The position numbers and the translations under genes are program-made. From Clostridia bacterium (GTDB lineage: Bacteria > Bacillota > Clostridia > Christensenellales > Borkfalkiaceae), in NCBI GenBank assembly GCA_017620875.1, contig JAGAUH010000280.1, forward strand, positions 1 to 11,775: 11,775 nucleotides of DNA. Reading direction: 5' to 3'. Below the pieces are notes generated by a model, which was not told the DNA's origin, searched no databases, and saw only the letters and a program-made list of their open reading frames with translations. Below, one piece after another: positions 1 through 5,674 of the stretch (positions within the stretch are counted from its first letter, which is position 1; each line of letters starts with the position of its first letter).

Positions 1-219
1 AATAAAACGTCTATCGTTCTTGATTTTTTTGCTGGTAGCGGAACCACGGGGCATGCCGTTATGGAATTAAATAAAGAAGATGGTGGACAAAGAAAATTTA
101 TTCTTATAACAAATAACGAAAGTGATATTTGTCAAAAAGTAACCATCCCTAGAATAAAAAATGCTATTAAAAAATTTGCTTATTCCGAAGATATTCAAAT
201 TGTTTTAAAGGAGGATTAA
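1..219 (+). CDS. Type III-like DNA (adenine) methyltransferase Mod, C-terminal end (5' truncated)
   Basis: The open frame enters from the left edge, so only the last 72 residues are visible. They start NKTSIVLDFFAGSGTTGHAV, and the DFFAGSGTT stretch (residues 8-16 of the fragment) is the AdoMet-binding FxGxG motif. In beta-class N6-adenine methyltransferases such as type III Mod subunits this motif lies C-terminally, after the DPPY catalytic motif, which would be upstream of this window. The following NKEDGGQRKFI, TNNE and ICQKVTIPRI stretches match the conserved tail of type III Mod proteins. The protein ends shortly after this and lacks the longer C-terminal extension many Mod proteins carry. 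The last codons contain the ribosome binding site of the next gene, so the two are cotranscribed. A Res helicase-nuclease gene would usually follow mod, but none does. Confidence 0.88.
   Translation, partial: NKTSIVLDFFAGSGTTGHAVMELNKEDGGQRKFILITNNESDICQKVTIPRIKNAIKKFAYSEDIQIVLKED
207..214 (+). promoter_or_regulatory. Strong ribosome binding site inside the mod 3' end
   Basis: AAAGGAGG lies within the last codons of mod and ends 7 nt before TTG at 222. This near-perfect Shine-Dalgarno sequence at ideal spacing decides the otherwise weak TTG start of the Smr-domain gene. Confidence 0.8.
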
Positions 220-221
220 CG

Positions 222-542
222 TTGTTAAAAGAAATAAACGTAGAAAATGGTTTTAGTAGCCAAGAAGCATTAGATTACGTAAAGCAGGTACTTCTTTATA
301 GTAAAAAAGATTGCATTTATATAATACACGGATATGGTAGTAGTGGAAAAGGTGGAATAATAAGGCAAAAATTAAGGAGTTATCTTAATGCACAATTAAA
401 AAATGGAAAAGTTAAGTCGGTTATAAATGGAGAAGATTTTAACGTTTTTAATTTAAAAGCGTTAGAACTAAAAAATAAATATAAAGAGTTAGAGCAACTT
501 TTTAGGGTGTGTAACCATGGTGTTACTATTGTAGAAGTATAA
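222..542 (+). CDS. Small Smr-domain (MutS2 C-terminal-like) protein
   Basis: This is a 106-residue protein starting at TTG, two bases after the mod stop and 7 nt after AAAGGAGG. No ATG lies nearby. It begins with a short helical stretch (SSQEALDYVKQVL). The signature IHGYGSSGKGGIIR at about residues 35-48 matches the HGxGxGxLR core of Smr domains, which are found at the MutS2 C-terminus and in stand-alone proteins that nick or bind nucleic acid. The glycine-rich variant and the closing NHGVTIVEV are typical of small stand-alone Firmicutes members annotated as Smr/MutS family. No other domain fits in the length. Translational coupling to a modification methyltransferase suggests a role with DNA modification or restriction, but the substrate is unknown. 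Family assignment is fairly sure; function is not. Confidence 0.75.
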   Translation: MLKEINVENGFSSQEALDYVKQVLLYSKKDCIYIIHGYGSSGKGGIIRQKLRSYLNAQLKNGKVKSVINGEDFNVFNLKALELKNKYKELEQLFRVCNHGVTIVEV

Positions 543-650
543 TTGCCTTTGTTGTTTTATAGCGTATTTGTTTTTACTAAAAAAGAAAAAAATTAATATT
601 TTTGATATAGAATAAATTTTTATATTTAACTAGTAAAAACTAGAATAAAA

Positions 651-685
651 AATCTCGTTTCGGAATTTTGAAACGAGATTTTTTT
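651..685 (+). terminator. Intrinsic terminator of the mod-smr unit
   Basis: An 11-bp perfect stem AATCTCGTTTC / GAAACGAGATT (651-661 with 670-680) has an 8-nt loop and is followed by a T-rich tract (TTTTTG). It lies about 110 bp after the Smr stop and ends the operon. Confidence 0.9.
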
Positions 686-686
686 G

Positions 687-715
687 TTGGCTTAAAAGCC
701 CAAATGTGATATAAT
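687..715 (+). promoter_or_regulatory. Candidate extended -10 promoter reading rightward
   Basis: TTGGCT (687-692), a 17-bp spacer and TATAAT (710-715) preceded by TG (707-708) make an extended -10 element. It points into a stretch with no open frame and towards the 3' end of the minus-strand nitroreductase. The product would be a short RNA covering the hairpin at 763-798. Sequence-only prediction. Confidence 0.35.
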
Positions 716-762
716 AGCGTTTAAATGTAAAGAACTATTTTTGCTTAAAATAGACACAACAC

Positions 763-798
763 TACAACCCCAAAAGGTAATTGCCTTTTGGGGTTGTA
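763..798. terminator. Strong 15-bp hairpin between convergent transcripts
   Basis: TACAACCCCAAAAGG (763-777) pairs perfectly with CCTTTTGGGGTTGTA (784-798) around a 6-nt loop TAATTG. It lies 43 bp past the nitroreductase stop on the minus strand, so it is best read as that gene's transcript end. The tract after it on the minus strand (GTGTTGTGTCTATTTTAAG) is only weakly T-rich, so it may instead stabilise a 3' end or belong to a short rightward RNA. Confidence 0.5.
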
Positions 799-840
799 TG
801 ATTAAGGGGTAGTTTATTCGGGAGTTATATAATAACTTTT

Positions 841-1356
841 TTATTTTAAATAATAAATATAATTTTCTTTTCTTGGTTTTGGGGTAGGGATTTCGCCGTC
901 GGCGTAGCCTAGGATACAATGACCTATACCTTCGTATTCGCCTTGGATATTTAGCATAGATAAAATTTCTTTGCCGAGTGGTTTTTCAAATTCTTCTTTG
1001 GCGCGGTGTATCCAACAAGAACCCAAGCCTAAAGAGTGGGCGGCTAGCATAAGGTTTTGCATAACTAAACTGCCGTCGTAAACGTGGGTAGGAAATTCTT
1101 TATTTGCAAGCACTACTAACACTACTGGTGCGTTGTAAAAAGGATCTATATTTTTTACACCCATAATTTCAGCGTTTAGTTTAGATAGTTTGTCCCTTAT
1201 TTCTTTGTTGGTTATGGCAATTATTATAGGGGACTGATAATTTCTGCCCGTAGGGGCAAAAGTGCCTGCTTCTAAAATTTTATCTATCAACTCTTGCGGA
1301 ACGGGTTTATCTAAATATTTTTTTACACTAGTTCTACTTTTAATTAAATCTATCAT
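841..1356 (-). CDS. Nitroreductase-family FMN-dependent oxidoreductase (171 aa)
   Basis: This is a compact nitroreductase-fold flavoenzyme. Such proteins bind FMN and use NAD(P)H to reduce nitro groups, quinones or related substrates in the cytoplasm; the substrate here is not predictable. Visible family marks are the N-terminal RTSVKKY (residues 8-14) that contacts the FMN phosphate, TFAPTGRNYQSP (about 32-43), the central LVMQNLMLAAHSLGLGSCWI segment and the closing LGYADGEIPTPKPRK. At 171 residues it belongs to the short class, as expected for small anaerobe nitroreductases. The start is fixed by AAGGAG 5 nt upstream of ATG. It lies downstream of the ZIP transporter on the same strand with a 177-bp gap filled by a long palindrome, so cotranscription is possible but not certain. 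Confidence 0.9.
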   Translation of the reverse strand: MIDLIKSRTSVKKYLDKPVPQELIDKILEAGTFAPTGRNYQSPIIIAITNKEIRDKLSKLNAEIMGVKNIDPFYNAPVVLVVLANKEFPTHVYDGSLVMQNLMLAAHSLGLGSCWIHRAKEEFEKPLGKEILSMLNIQGEYEGIGHCILGYADGEIPTPKPRKENYIYYLK

Positions 1357-1377
1357 ACGAACTCCTTAAAAAATTAT

Positions 1378-1534
1378 GCTTTGTCACAATTAGTGGTTGA
1401 TAAAAATAAGCCTTTTAAATGCAATTTGGCAAGGCAAATCTCCGAAGATAAGAGTATACGTCTTTTCAAGGAGTTTAACGCAATATTTCGTAGTATTTTA
1501 ATGGCTTATTATCAAACAATTGTTGTGTCAGAGC
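1378..1534. repeat. 157-bp imperfect palindrome centred on GTATAC (MITE- or REP-like)
   Basis: The whole gap between the ZIP stop and the nitroreductase leader is one imperfect inverted repeat. The ends GCTTTGTCACAA (1378-1389) and TTGTGTCAGAGC (1523-1534) match as inverted repeats at 10 of 12 positions. Further in, TTGATAA..TAAGCC..TT.AAAT matches on both arms (1397-1420 with about 1496-1516), then CTCC blocks and GA.AAGA blocks, meeting at the palindrome GTATAC (1454-1459). It has no coding capacity. It could be a non-autonomous mobile element or a long RNA hairpin in the ZIP-nitroreductase transcript. Confidence 0.7.
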
Positions 1535-2328
1535 TAAAAAATTAACAAACTAACGCACATAATAGCCATACCGCCAACCAAGCCGTAAATGGATAAATGG
1601 TGGTGGCCGTATTCTCTTGCGCTAGGTAATAATTCGTCTACCGAAATGTAAACCATAATGCCTGCAACAAAGGCAAAAATTATGCCAAAAATTAAATCGT
1701 TTAAAAAAGGCATTAGCACTAAATATCCAACAAGTGCCCCTATAGGTTCGCTAAGTCCAGATAAAAAGGAATATAAAAAGGCTTTTTTCTTGCTACCTGT
1801 TGCTTGATAAATAGGTACGGACACCGCTATACCTTCTGGGATATTATGCAGTGCAATAGCCACGAAAATAGGTATTGCAACACTCGGTTCGCTTAGTGCC
1901 GAAACGAAAGTTGCAAGCCCTTCTGGAAAGTTATGCACGGCAATAGCAAGAGCGGTAAACACCCCCATACGCATAAGCGTTTTAGATTTGTCTATTTCTT
2001 TTTGTTCTTCTTCTATAAGTTTGCTCTCGTGCGGGTTTTTGTTTTCTGGCAAAATTTTATCTATTAGTCCAATAAAGAGCATACCGACAAAAAAAGCGGC
2101 GGCGGTTATCCAACCTGCAAGGTTTTCCCCTTTAGCCTTTGTTATATAATCTAGTGCTTTATCAAATATTTCTCGCATAGATACAAATATCATAACTCCG
2201 GCAGAAAAACCTAGGCTAACGGATAAAAATTTTGTATTGGTTCTCTTTGCAAAAAATGCAATTAAACTGCCAATGCCCGTAGATAACCCCGCAAGCATAG
2301 TTAACGTAAACGCTAGCAAAATGTCCAT
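1534..2328 (-). CDS. zupT: ZIP-family divalent metal transporter, ZupT-like
   Basis: This 264-residue integral membrane protein, the usual length of bacterial ZupT, imports zinc and often iron or manganese across the inner membrane. The diagnostic motifs are both present: HNFPEGLATF (residues 132-141, TM4) and HNIPEGIAVSVP (161-172, TM5), whose His and Glu residues form the binuclear metal site. GLSEPIGAL (191-199) and a C-terminal membrane pair ending VGGMAIMCVSLLIF complete the fold. A charged cytoplasmic loop (about 93-119, ENKNPHESKLIEEEQKEIDK) stands where ZIP proteins have their variable metal-binding loop, but it has only one His. GGAAAGG precedes the ATG. The gene diverges from the feo operon, so ZIP and Feo share a metal-uptake control region. 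Metal specificity cannot be read from sequence; the gene symbol is by family similarity. Confidence 0.9.
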   Translation of the reverse strand: MDILLAFTLTMLAGLSTGIGSLIAFFAKRTNTKFLSVSLGFSAGVMIFVSMREIFDKALDYITKAKGENLAGWITAAAFFVGMLFIGLIDKILPENKNPHESKLIEEEQKEIDKSKTLMRMGVFTALAIAVHNFPEGLATFVSALSEPSVAIPIFVAIALHNIPEGIAVSVPIYQATGSKKKAFLYSFLSGLSEPIGALVGYLVLMPFLNDLIFGIIFAFVAGIMVYISVDELLPSAREYGHHHLSIYGLVGGMAIMCVSLLIF

Positions 2329-2375
2329 AATTCCTTTCCTTATATTATTCTATTAAAAAATATTGGGTTAATATT

Positions 2376-2404
2376 ATTTTACATAAAAAACGCAAAAAAT
2401 ACAA
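2376..2404 (-). promoter_or_regulatory. Candidate promoter for the ZIP transporter
   Basis: On the minus strand TTGTAT (2404-2399), a 17-bp spacer and TAAAAT (2381-2376) form a good sigma-A-type promoter about 48 bp before the ATG. One copy of a 14-nt direct repeat occupies its spacer. Confidence 0.5.
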
Positions 2405-2427
2405 TAGAATTATATAAAAAACGCAAA
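2383..2427. repeat. Pair of 14-nt direct repeats at the ZIP promoter
   Basis: ATAAAAAACGCAAA occurs exactly at 2383-2396 and 2414-2427, 31 bp apart (about three helical turns). One copy is inside the spacer of the candidate ZIP promoter and the other just upstream of its -35. The placement suggests operator sites. AT-rich chance similarity is possible, but the shared CGC core makes a purely compositional match less likely. Confidence 0.4.
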
Positions 2428-2461
2428 TGAAAAAAATTTTTAAAAAATTTAAAAAAATTAG

Positions 2462-2490
2462 TTGACAAAACGCTTTTAAAAACATATAAT
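2462..2490 (+). promoter_or_regulatory. Consensus promoter of the feo operon
   Basis: TTGACA (2462-2467), a 17-bp spacer and TATAAT (2485-2490) match the housekeeping sigma consensus perfectly. Predicted initiation at about 2497 falls directly on the first operator, so strong basal transcription would be held down by a repressor. Confidence 0.85.
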
Positions 2491-2498
2491 TTATTATG

Positions 2499-2514
2499 GT
2501 TAGCGGTGGCTAAC
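2499..2514. promoter_or_regulatory. Candidate metal-repressor operator 1 (feo)
   Basis: GTTAGC-GGTG-GCTAAC is a 6-bp perfect dyad with a 4-nt centre, overlapping the predicted feo transcription start. The same dyad recurs at 2534 and 3062. Its likeness to the TTAGG/CCTAA-type dyads of DtxR/IdeR-family iron repressors suggests such a regulator, but no regulator gene lies in the window. Confidence 0.7.
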
Positions 2515-2532
2515 TAAAATTTACGCACGTTG

Positions 2533-2550
2533 AGTTAGCATAGGCTAACT
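2533..2550. promoter_or_regulatory. Candidate metal-repressor operator 2 (feo)
   Basis: AGTTAGCATAGGCTAACT lies 35 bp downstream of operator 1 in the leader of the first feoA. It is identical over 18 nt to the copy before feoB, and the dyad arms are perfect. Confidence 0.75.
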
Positions 2551-2567
2551 TTAAAAGGAAAAGTTTT

Positions 2568-2780
2568 ATGATACCATTAACTTATGCAAATCCTCAAGAG
2601 TCGGGTATAATAAAAAAAATCGGCGGAAATCCCGAAGTTAAAAGGCATTTAGAAAACTTAGGGTTTGTCGTTGGGGCAGAAATTAGAGTTGTTAATTCTG
2701 TTGGCGGAAACCTTATCGTAAGCGTAAAAGAAGTAAGGGTTGCACTTAGCAAAGAACTTGCTCAAAAAGTAATGATATAA
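2568..2780 (+). CDS. feoA: FeoA-domain protein, first copy
   Basis: This is a 70-residue SH3-like cytoplasmic FeoA protein thought to interact with FeoB and support ferrous iron uptake. It starts MIPLTYANPQESGIIKKIGG, and has the family pattern of a hydrophobic start, a central LENLGFVVGAEIRVVN (about residues 29-44), then GGNLIVSVKEVRVALSKELAQKV. The LGFVVGAEI.V block corresponds to the LGxxxGxxIxV core of FeoA domains. ATG follows AAAAGGAA at 7-nt spacing. It is the first gene of the feo operon, 10 bp ahead of a second FeoA that is clearly diverged from it. Two FeoA genes before FeoB is a known arrangement in Clostridia; the division of labour between them is not known. Confidence 0.9.
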   Translation: MIPLTYANPQESGIIKKIGGNPEVKRHLENLGFVVGAEIRVVNSVGGNLIVSVKEVRVALSKELAQKVMI

Positions 2781-2790
2781 AGGAGTTAAA

Positions 2791-3012
2791 ATGAAAACCA
2801 TTAAAGATTTAAAGGTTGGAGAAAGTGCAGTAGTTAAAAAACTATATGGCGAAGGACCTGTTAAAAGAAGAATTATGGATATGGGCATAACCAAAGGCGT
2901 AGAAGTTTACGTAAGAAAAGTTGCTCCGCTTGGCGACCCAATAGAACTAACCGTTAGGGGTTACGAACTATCTATAAGAAAGGCAGACGCCGAATTAATA
3001 GAAGTAGAATAA
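2791..3012 (+). CDS. feoA: FeoA-domain protein, second copy
   Basis: A 73-residue FeoA-domain protein. The block RRIMDMGITKGVEVYVRKVAPLGDP (beginning about residue 29, seen in pieces) is the canonical FeoA core RxxxMGxxxGxxVxVxxxAPLGDP. It is followed by IELTVRGYELSIRKADAELIEVE, where the LS.R..DA.. tail is also standard. It matches classical FeoA better than the first copy, which lacks the APLGDP loop. The ATG is preceded by AAAGGAG, which overlaps the stop of the first feoA, so the two are translationally close. A hairpin and a third operator separate it from feoB. Role: small cytoplasmic partner of the FeoB ferrous iron permease. Confidence 0.93.
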   Translation: MKTIKDLKVGESAVVKKLYGEGPVKRRIMDMGITKGVEVYVRKVAPLGDPIELTVRGYELSIRKADAELIEVE

Positions 3013-3043
3013 GGCTTTAACTAATATTAATTAGGAAAAAGCC
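3013..3043 (+). other. Intercistronic hairpin between feoA and feoB
   Basis: GGCTTT (3013-3018) can pair with AAAGCC (3038-3043). An inner stem CTAAT/ATTAG (3021-3025 with 3030-3034) lies inside, and AAAATTTTT follows. It begins on the base after the feoA stop. It may act as a partial terminator or processing site that sets feoB level relative to the feoA genes. The stem is AT-rich and weak. Confidence 0.35.
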
Positions 3044-3060
3044 AAAATTTTTGGATTTTA

Positions 3061-3078
3061 AGTTAGCATAGGCTAACT
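3061..3078. promoter_or_regulatory. Candidate metal-repressor operator 3, internal to the feo operon
   Basis: AGTTAGCATAGGCTAACT is an exact 18-nt copy of operator 2, placed 13 nt before the AAGGAG of feoB. No convincing -35/-10 pair flanks it (weak TTGGAT at 3051 only). It may be a roadblock site or mark a weak internal promoter; as RNA it would also form a 6-bp hairpin near the feoB ribosome binding site. Confidence 0.65.
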
Positions 3079-3102
3079 AAATATATAAAAAAGGAGTATT
3101 TT

Positions 3103-5256
3103 ATGGAAAAGGAAATCGTAATTGCCTTAGCCGGAAACCCCAACTGCGGAAAAACTACGCTTTTTAACGCATTTACGGGTGCAAACCAATACGTTGGTAA
3201 CTGGCCGGGGGTAACGGTTGAAAAAAAAGAAGGTAAACTTAAAAAGCACGAAGGGGTTAAAGTGGCAGACTTGCCTGGTATTTATTCTCTTTCGCCTTAC
3301 ACTTTAGAAGAAGTTGTTGCTAGAGACTATTTGGTAAACGAAAGACCAAACGTAATTTTAAATATAGTAGACGCAACTAACTTAGAGAGAAATTTATATT
3401 TAACAACGCAACTAATAGAACTTGGTATCCCCGTTGTAATTGCGCTTAATATGATGGACTGCATCCGCAAAAACGGTGACAAAATAGACACGGCGGAAAT
3501 TTCTAAAAGGTTTGGGTGTCCTATAGTAGAGATATCCGCGCTTAGACTAGAAGGAATATTCGAAGCGGCAGAAAAATGTATAGAAGTTGCTAAAAACGGA
3601 TATAAAATACCAACGCACTCTTATTCTGGGGCGGTAGAACATGCGCTTGCTCATATAGAAGAAGTAGCATTACACGACATGCAAGAAGATTTACAACGTT
3701 GGTATGCAATAAAGATTTTTGAAAGAGACCAAAAAGCCATAGAGCAATTAGGCTTGTCTAAAGAACTAATCGAGCATATAGAAAAGGATATTGCTTCTGC
3801 CGAGGCAGTACTTGACGACGATAGCGAAAGCATTATCACCAACGAAAGATACGTTTACATTGGCGAACTACTAAAAGGTTGTTACAAAAAAAGGCAAGCG
3901 GGTAAACTAACCGTATCGGATAAAATAGATAGAGCGCTAACAAATCGTTGGGCGGCGTTGCCAATTTTTGCTTGCATAATGTTTTTAGTTTATTGGTTGT
4001 CTATCGGCTCTATCGGAGATTGGACCGTTGGCTTTATGAACGATAAACTTTTTGGCGAGTGGATTATACCAAACGTTACCACTTGGATGGAAAACGCAAA
4101 TTTTGCACCTTGGCTAACTAGTTTAATTGCCGACGGTATTATCGGCGGAGTTGGTGCGGTGCTTGGCTTTGTACCACAAATGCTAATTTTATTCTTCTTA
4201 TTATCTATTTTAGAAGATTGTGGATATATGTCTAGGGTAGCCTTTATTATGGATAGATTATTCCGTAAGTTTGGTTTATCGGGTAAAAGTTTTATACCAA
4301 TGCTAGTTGCAACGGGTTGCGGAGTGCCGGGTATTATGGCTAGCCGTACCATAGAGCAAGATAGAGATAGAAAACTAACTATAATGACTACGGGCTTTAT
4401 ACCTTGCGGTGCAAAAATGCCAATAGTTGGTTTAATTGCAGGTGCGTTGTTTGGCGGAAACGCGTTAGTTGCGGTATCTGCTTACTTTATAGGCGTTGGT
4501 GCAGTAATTATATCAGGAATTATTTTAAAGAAAATAAAAGCCTTTGCAGGTGACGTTGCTCCGTTCGTAATGGAATTGCCACAATATCACTTCCCGGTAG
4601 CAAGCAACATTTTTAGAGCCACTTGGGAAAGGGGTTGGTCTTTTATTAAAAGAGCAGGAACGGTTATTTTATTATCTTCCGTATTAATTTGGGTATTAAA
4701 TAGTTTATCCTTTACGGGAGGATTCCACTACATAACGGAAGAAAGTGGCGGAAGAAGTATTTTAGAATACATAGGCACGGCGTTTGCTTGGTTGTTTAAG
4801 CCACTAGGCTTTGGCAATTGGGAAAGCGCAGTTGCAACCATTTTAGGTCTTGTTGCTAAAGAAGAAGTTGTTTCTACCTTTGGAGTATTAACGGGCACGG
4901 AAGAAGGTGCAGGTTTAAACGAAGCGGTTAAACTGCTAATATTTAACGGTAGCGGACTTGCAGCGTATTCGTTTATGATATTTAACCTACTTTGCGCGCC
5001 TTGTTTTGCCGCAATGGGTGCTATTAAAAGAGAAATGAACAATTGGAAATGGACTGCGTTTGCAATTAGTTATATGTGCGTATTTGCTTATGCAATTAGT
5101 TTTATAGTATATCAATACGGTTGTTTATTTACAGGTACGGGTGCTTTATGGGCAAGGATAGTCGGCTCTATAATTGCAACTGTAATTTTAGGTGTATTAA
5201 TATTCTTATTAGTAAGACCTAACAAATATAAAAATAAAGAGTTAATTAAGGAGTAA
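3103..5256 (+). CDS. feoB: FeoB ferrous iron transport GTPase/permease
   Basis: A 717-residue full-length FeoB, the G-protein-coupled inner-membrane importer of Fe(II). The N-terminal GTPase has all its motifs: G1 GNPNCGKTT (11-19), G2 with the NWPGVTVE threonine (T38), G3 DLPG (56-59), G4 NMMD (116-119) and G5 SAL (145-147). A helical region of about 165-270 fits the GDI-like domain. The membrane part starts near residue 283 and carries the two Gate repeats: ATGCGVPGIMASRT (about 403-416), PCGAKMP (434-440), and the Cys pair CAPC (631-634) near the second Gate. ATG follows AAAAGGAG. The stop overlaps the ribosome binding site of the next gene. A copy of the operator seen at the operon promoter lies immediately upstream, suggesting additional iron control at this gene. 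Confidence 0.97.
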   Translation: MEKEIVIALAGNPNCGKTTLFNAFTGANQYVGNWPGVTVEKKEGKLKKHEGVKVADLPGIYSLSPYTLEEVVARDYLVNERPNVILNIVDATNLERNLYLTTQLIELGIPVVIALNMMDCIRKNGDKIDTAEISKRFGCPIVEISALRLEGIFEAAEKCIEVAKNGYKIPTHSYSGAVEHALAHIEEVALHDMQEDLQRWYAIKIFERDQKAIEQLGLSKELIEHIEKDIASAEAVLDDDSESIITNERYVYIGELLKGCYKKRQAGKLTVSDKIDRALTNRWAALPIFACIMFLVYWLSIGSIGDWTVGFMNDKLFGEWIIPNVTTWMENANFAPWLTSLIADGIIGGVGAVLGFVPQMLILFFLLSILEDCGYMSRVAFIMDRLFRKFGLSGKSFIPMLVATGCGVPGIMASRTIEQDRDRKLTIMTTGFIPCGAKMPIVGLIAGALFGGNALVAVSAYFIGVGAVIISGIILKKIKAFAGDVAPFVMELPQYHFPVASNIFRATWERGWSFIKRAGTVILLSSVLIWVLNSLSFTGGFHYITEESGGRSILEYIGTAFAWLFKPLGFGNWESAVATILGLVAKEEVVSTFGVLTGTEEGAGLNEAVKLLIFNGSGLAAYSFMIFNLLCAPCFAAMGAIKREMNNWKWTAFAISYMCVFAYAISFIVYQYGCLFTGTGALWARIVGSIIATVILGVLIFLLVRPNKYKNKELIKE

Positions 5257-5258
5257 GT

Positions 5259-5465
5259 ATGAATTGGGAAACGATTGTAGGACTAATAGTTGTAATTAGT
5301 TTAGTAATTGCAATAATAGTTAAGAGCATAATAGATAAAAAGAAAGGCAAATCTAGTTGTTCTTGCGGTGGAAATTGTAGTGCGTGTAACGTATGCCACC
5401 CAGACGCATCTAAAGAGTTAAAAGATGCCGAACAATGCGATTGCGAAAATAATAGTAAAAATTAG
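5259..5465 (+). CDS. FeoB-associated Cys-rich membrane protein
   Basis: A 68-residue protein starting 2 bp after feoB, with AAGGAG lying in the feoB 3' end. Residues 4-24 (ETIVGLIVVISLVIAIIVKSI) form one transmembrane helix, then KKKGK marks the cytoplasmic side. The tail has seven cysteines, in CSCGGNCSACNVC (34-46) and CDC (60-62). This layout is that of the small FeoB-associated Cys-rich membrane protein family found after feoB in Firmicutes, sometimes viewed as a FeoC-like accessory. Its exact role, metal handling or FeoB stabilisation, is not established. Position, length and Cys pattern all agree. Confidence 0.92.
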   Translation: MNWETIVGLIVVISLVIAIIVKSIIDKKKGKSSCSCGGNCSACNVCHPDASKELKDAEQCDCENNSKN

Positions 5466-5558
5466 TAAGCCAAAACACGTACAAATACGAAAAGGGCAAG
5501 CCTAAAACTAGGCTTGCCCTTTTTGTTATTATAGCAAAAAATTTTAAGTTTTGGCTTA
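5466..5558. repeat. Perfect 11-bp inverted repeats flanking the feo terminator
   Basis: TAAGCCAAAAC (5466-5476, just after the Cys-rich protein stop) and GTTTTGGCTTA (5548-5558) are exact inverted repeats enclosing the terminator hairpin. Function unknown; may be remains of a small palindromic element. Confidence 0.5.
5490..5524 (+). terminator. Intrinsic terminator of the feo operon
   Basis: A 15-bp perfect stem AAAAGGGCAAGCCTA / TAGGCTTGCCCTTTT (5490-5504 with 5509-5523), tetraloop AAAC, ending in a T tract. Its A/T ends could also allow leftward termination. Confidence 0.93.
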
Positions 5559-5596
5559 AAATCGACTTATAGGTGGAGTTTTGTAAGTTTTTAAAA
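5557..5596. repeat. Small palindromic repeat, copy A
   Basis: TAAAATCGACTTA at the left end and TAAGTTTTTAAAA (5584-5596) at the right end form an inverted repeat with a TCG bulge. The left 12 nt, TAAAATCGACTT, recur exactly at 9960-9971 in copy B, whose right end is CAAGTTTAAAA. Both copies sit just after a terminator. Confidence 0.5.
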
Positions 5597-5610
5597 GGCT
5601 TTTTTATAAA
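5581..5610 (+). promoter_or_regulatory. Candidate promoter of the macrodomain operon
   Basis: TTGTAA (5581-5586), an 18-bp spacer and TATAAA (5605-5610) lie 65 bp before the ATG. A second possible -10, TATAAT at 5642-5647, has no good -35. Both are sequence predictions only. Confidence 0.35.
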
Positions 5611-5674
5611 TATTTAGGAATTTATTTTTTTGTTGGTTATTTATAATTATCGACTAAAACAAAAGGAGAAAGTT

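Noticed and set aside
692-919. 75-codon minus-strand frame over the nitroreductase 3' end and hairpin
   Set aside because: It overlaps the nitroreductase out of frame, crosses a perfect hairpin and has no protein-like pattern.
3651-5042. Several minus-strand open frames inside feoB
   Set aside because: They are shadows of the feoB frame, without ribosome binding sites or family motifs.
5630-5674. In-frame TTG start giving a 15-residue longer macrodomain protein
   Set aside because: No ribosome binding site precedes it, the extra residues are not macrodomain-like, and AAAGGAG lies 6 nt before the ATG at 5675.
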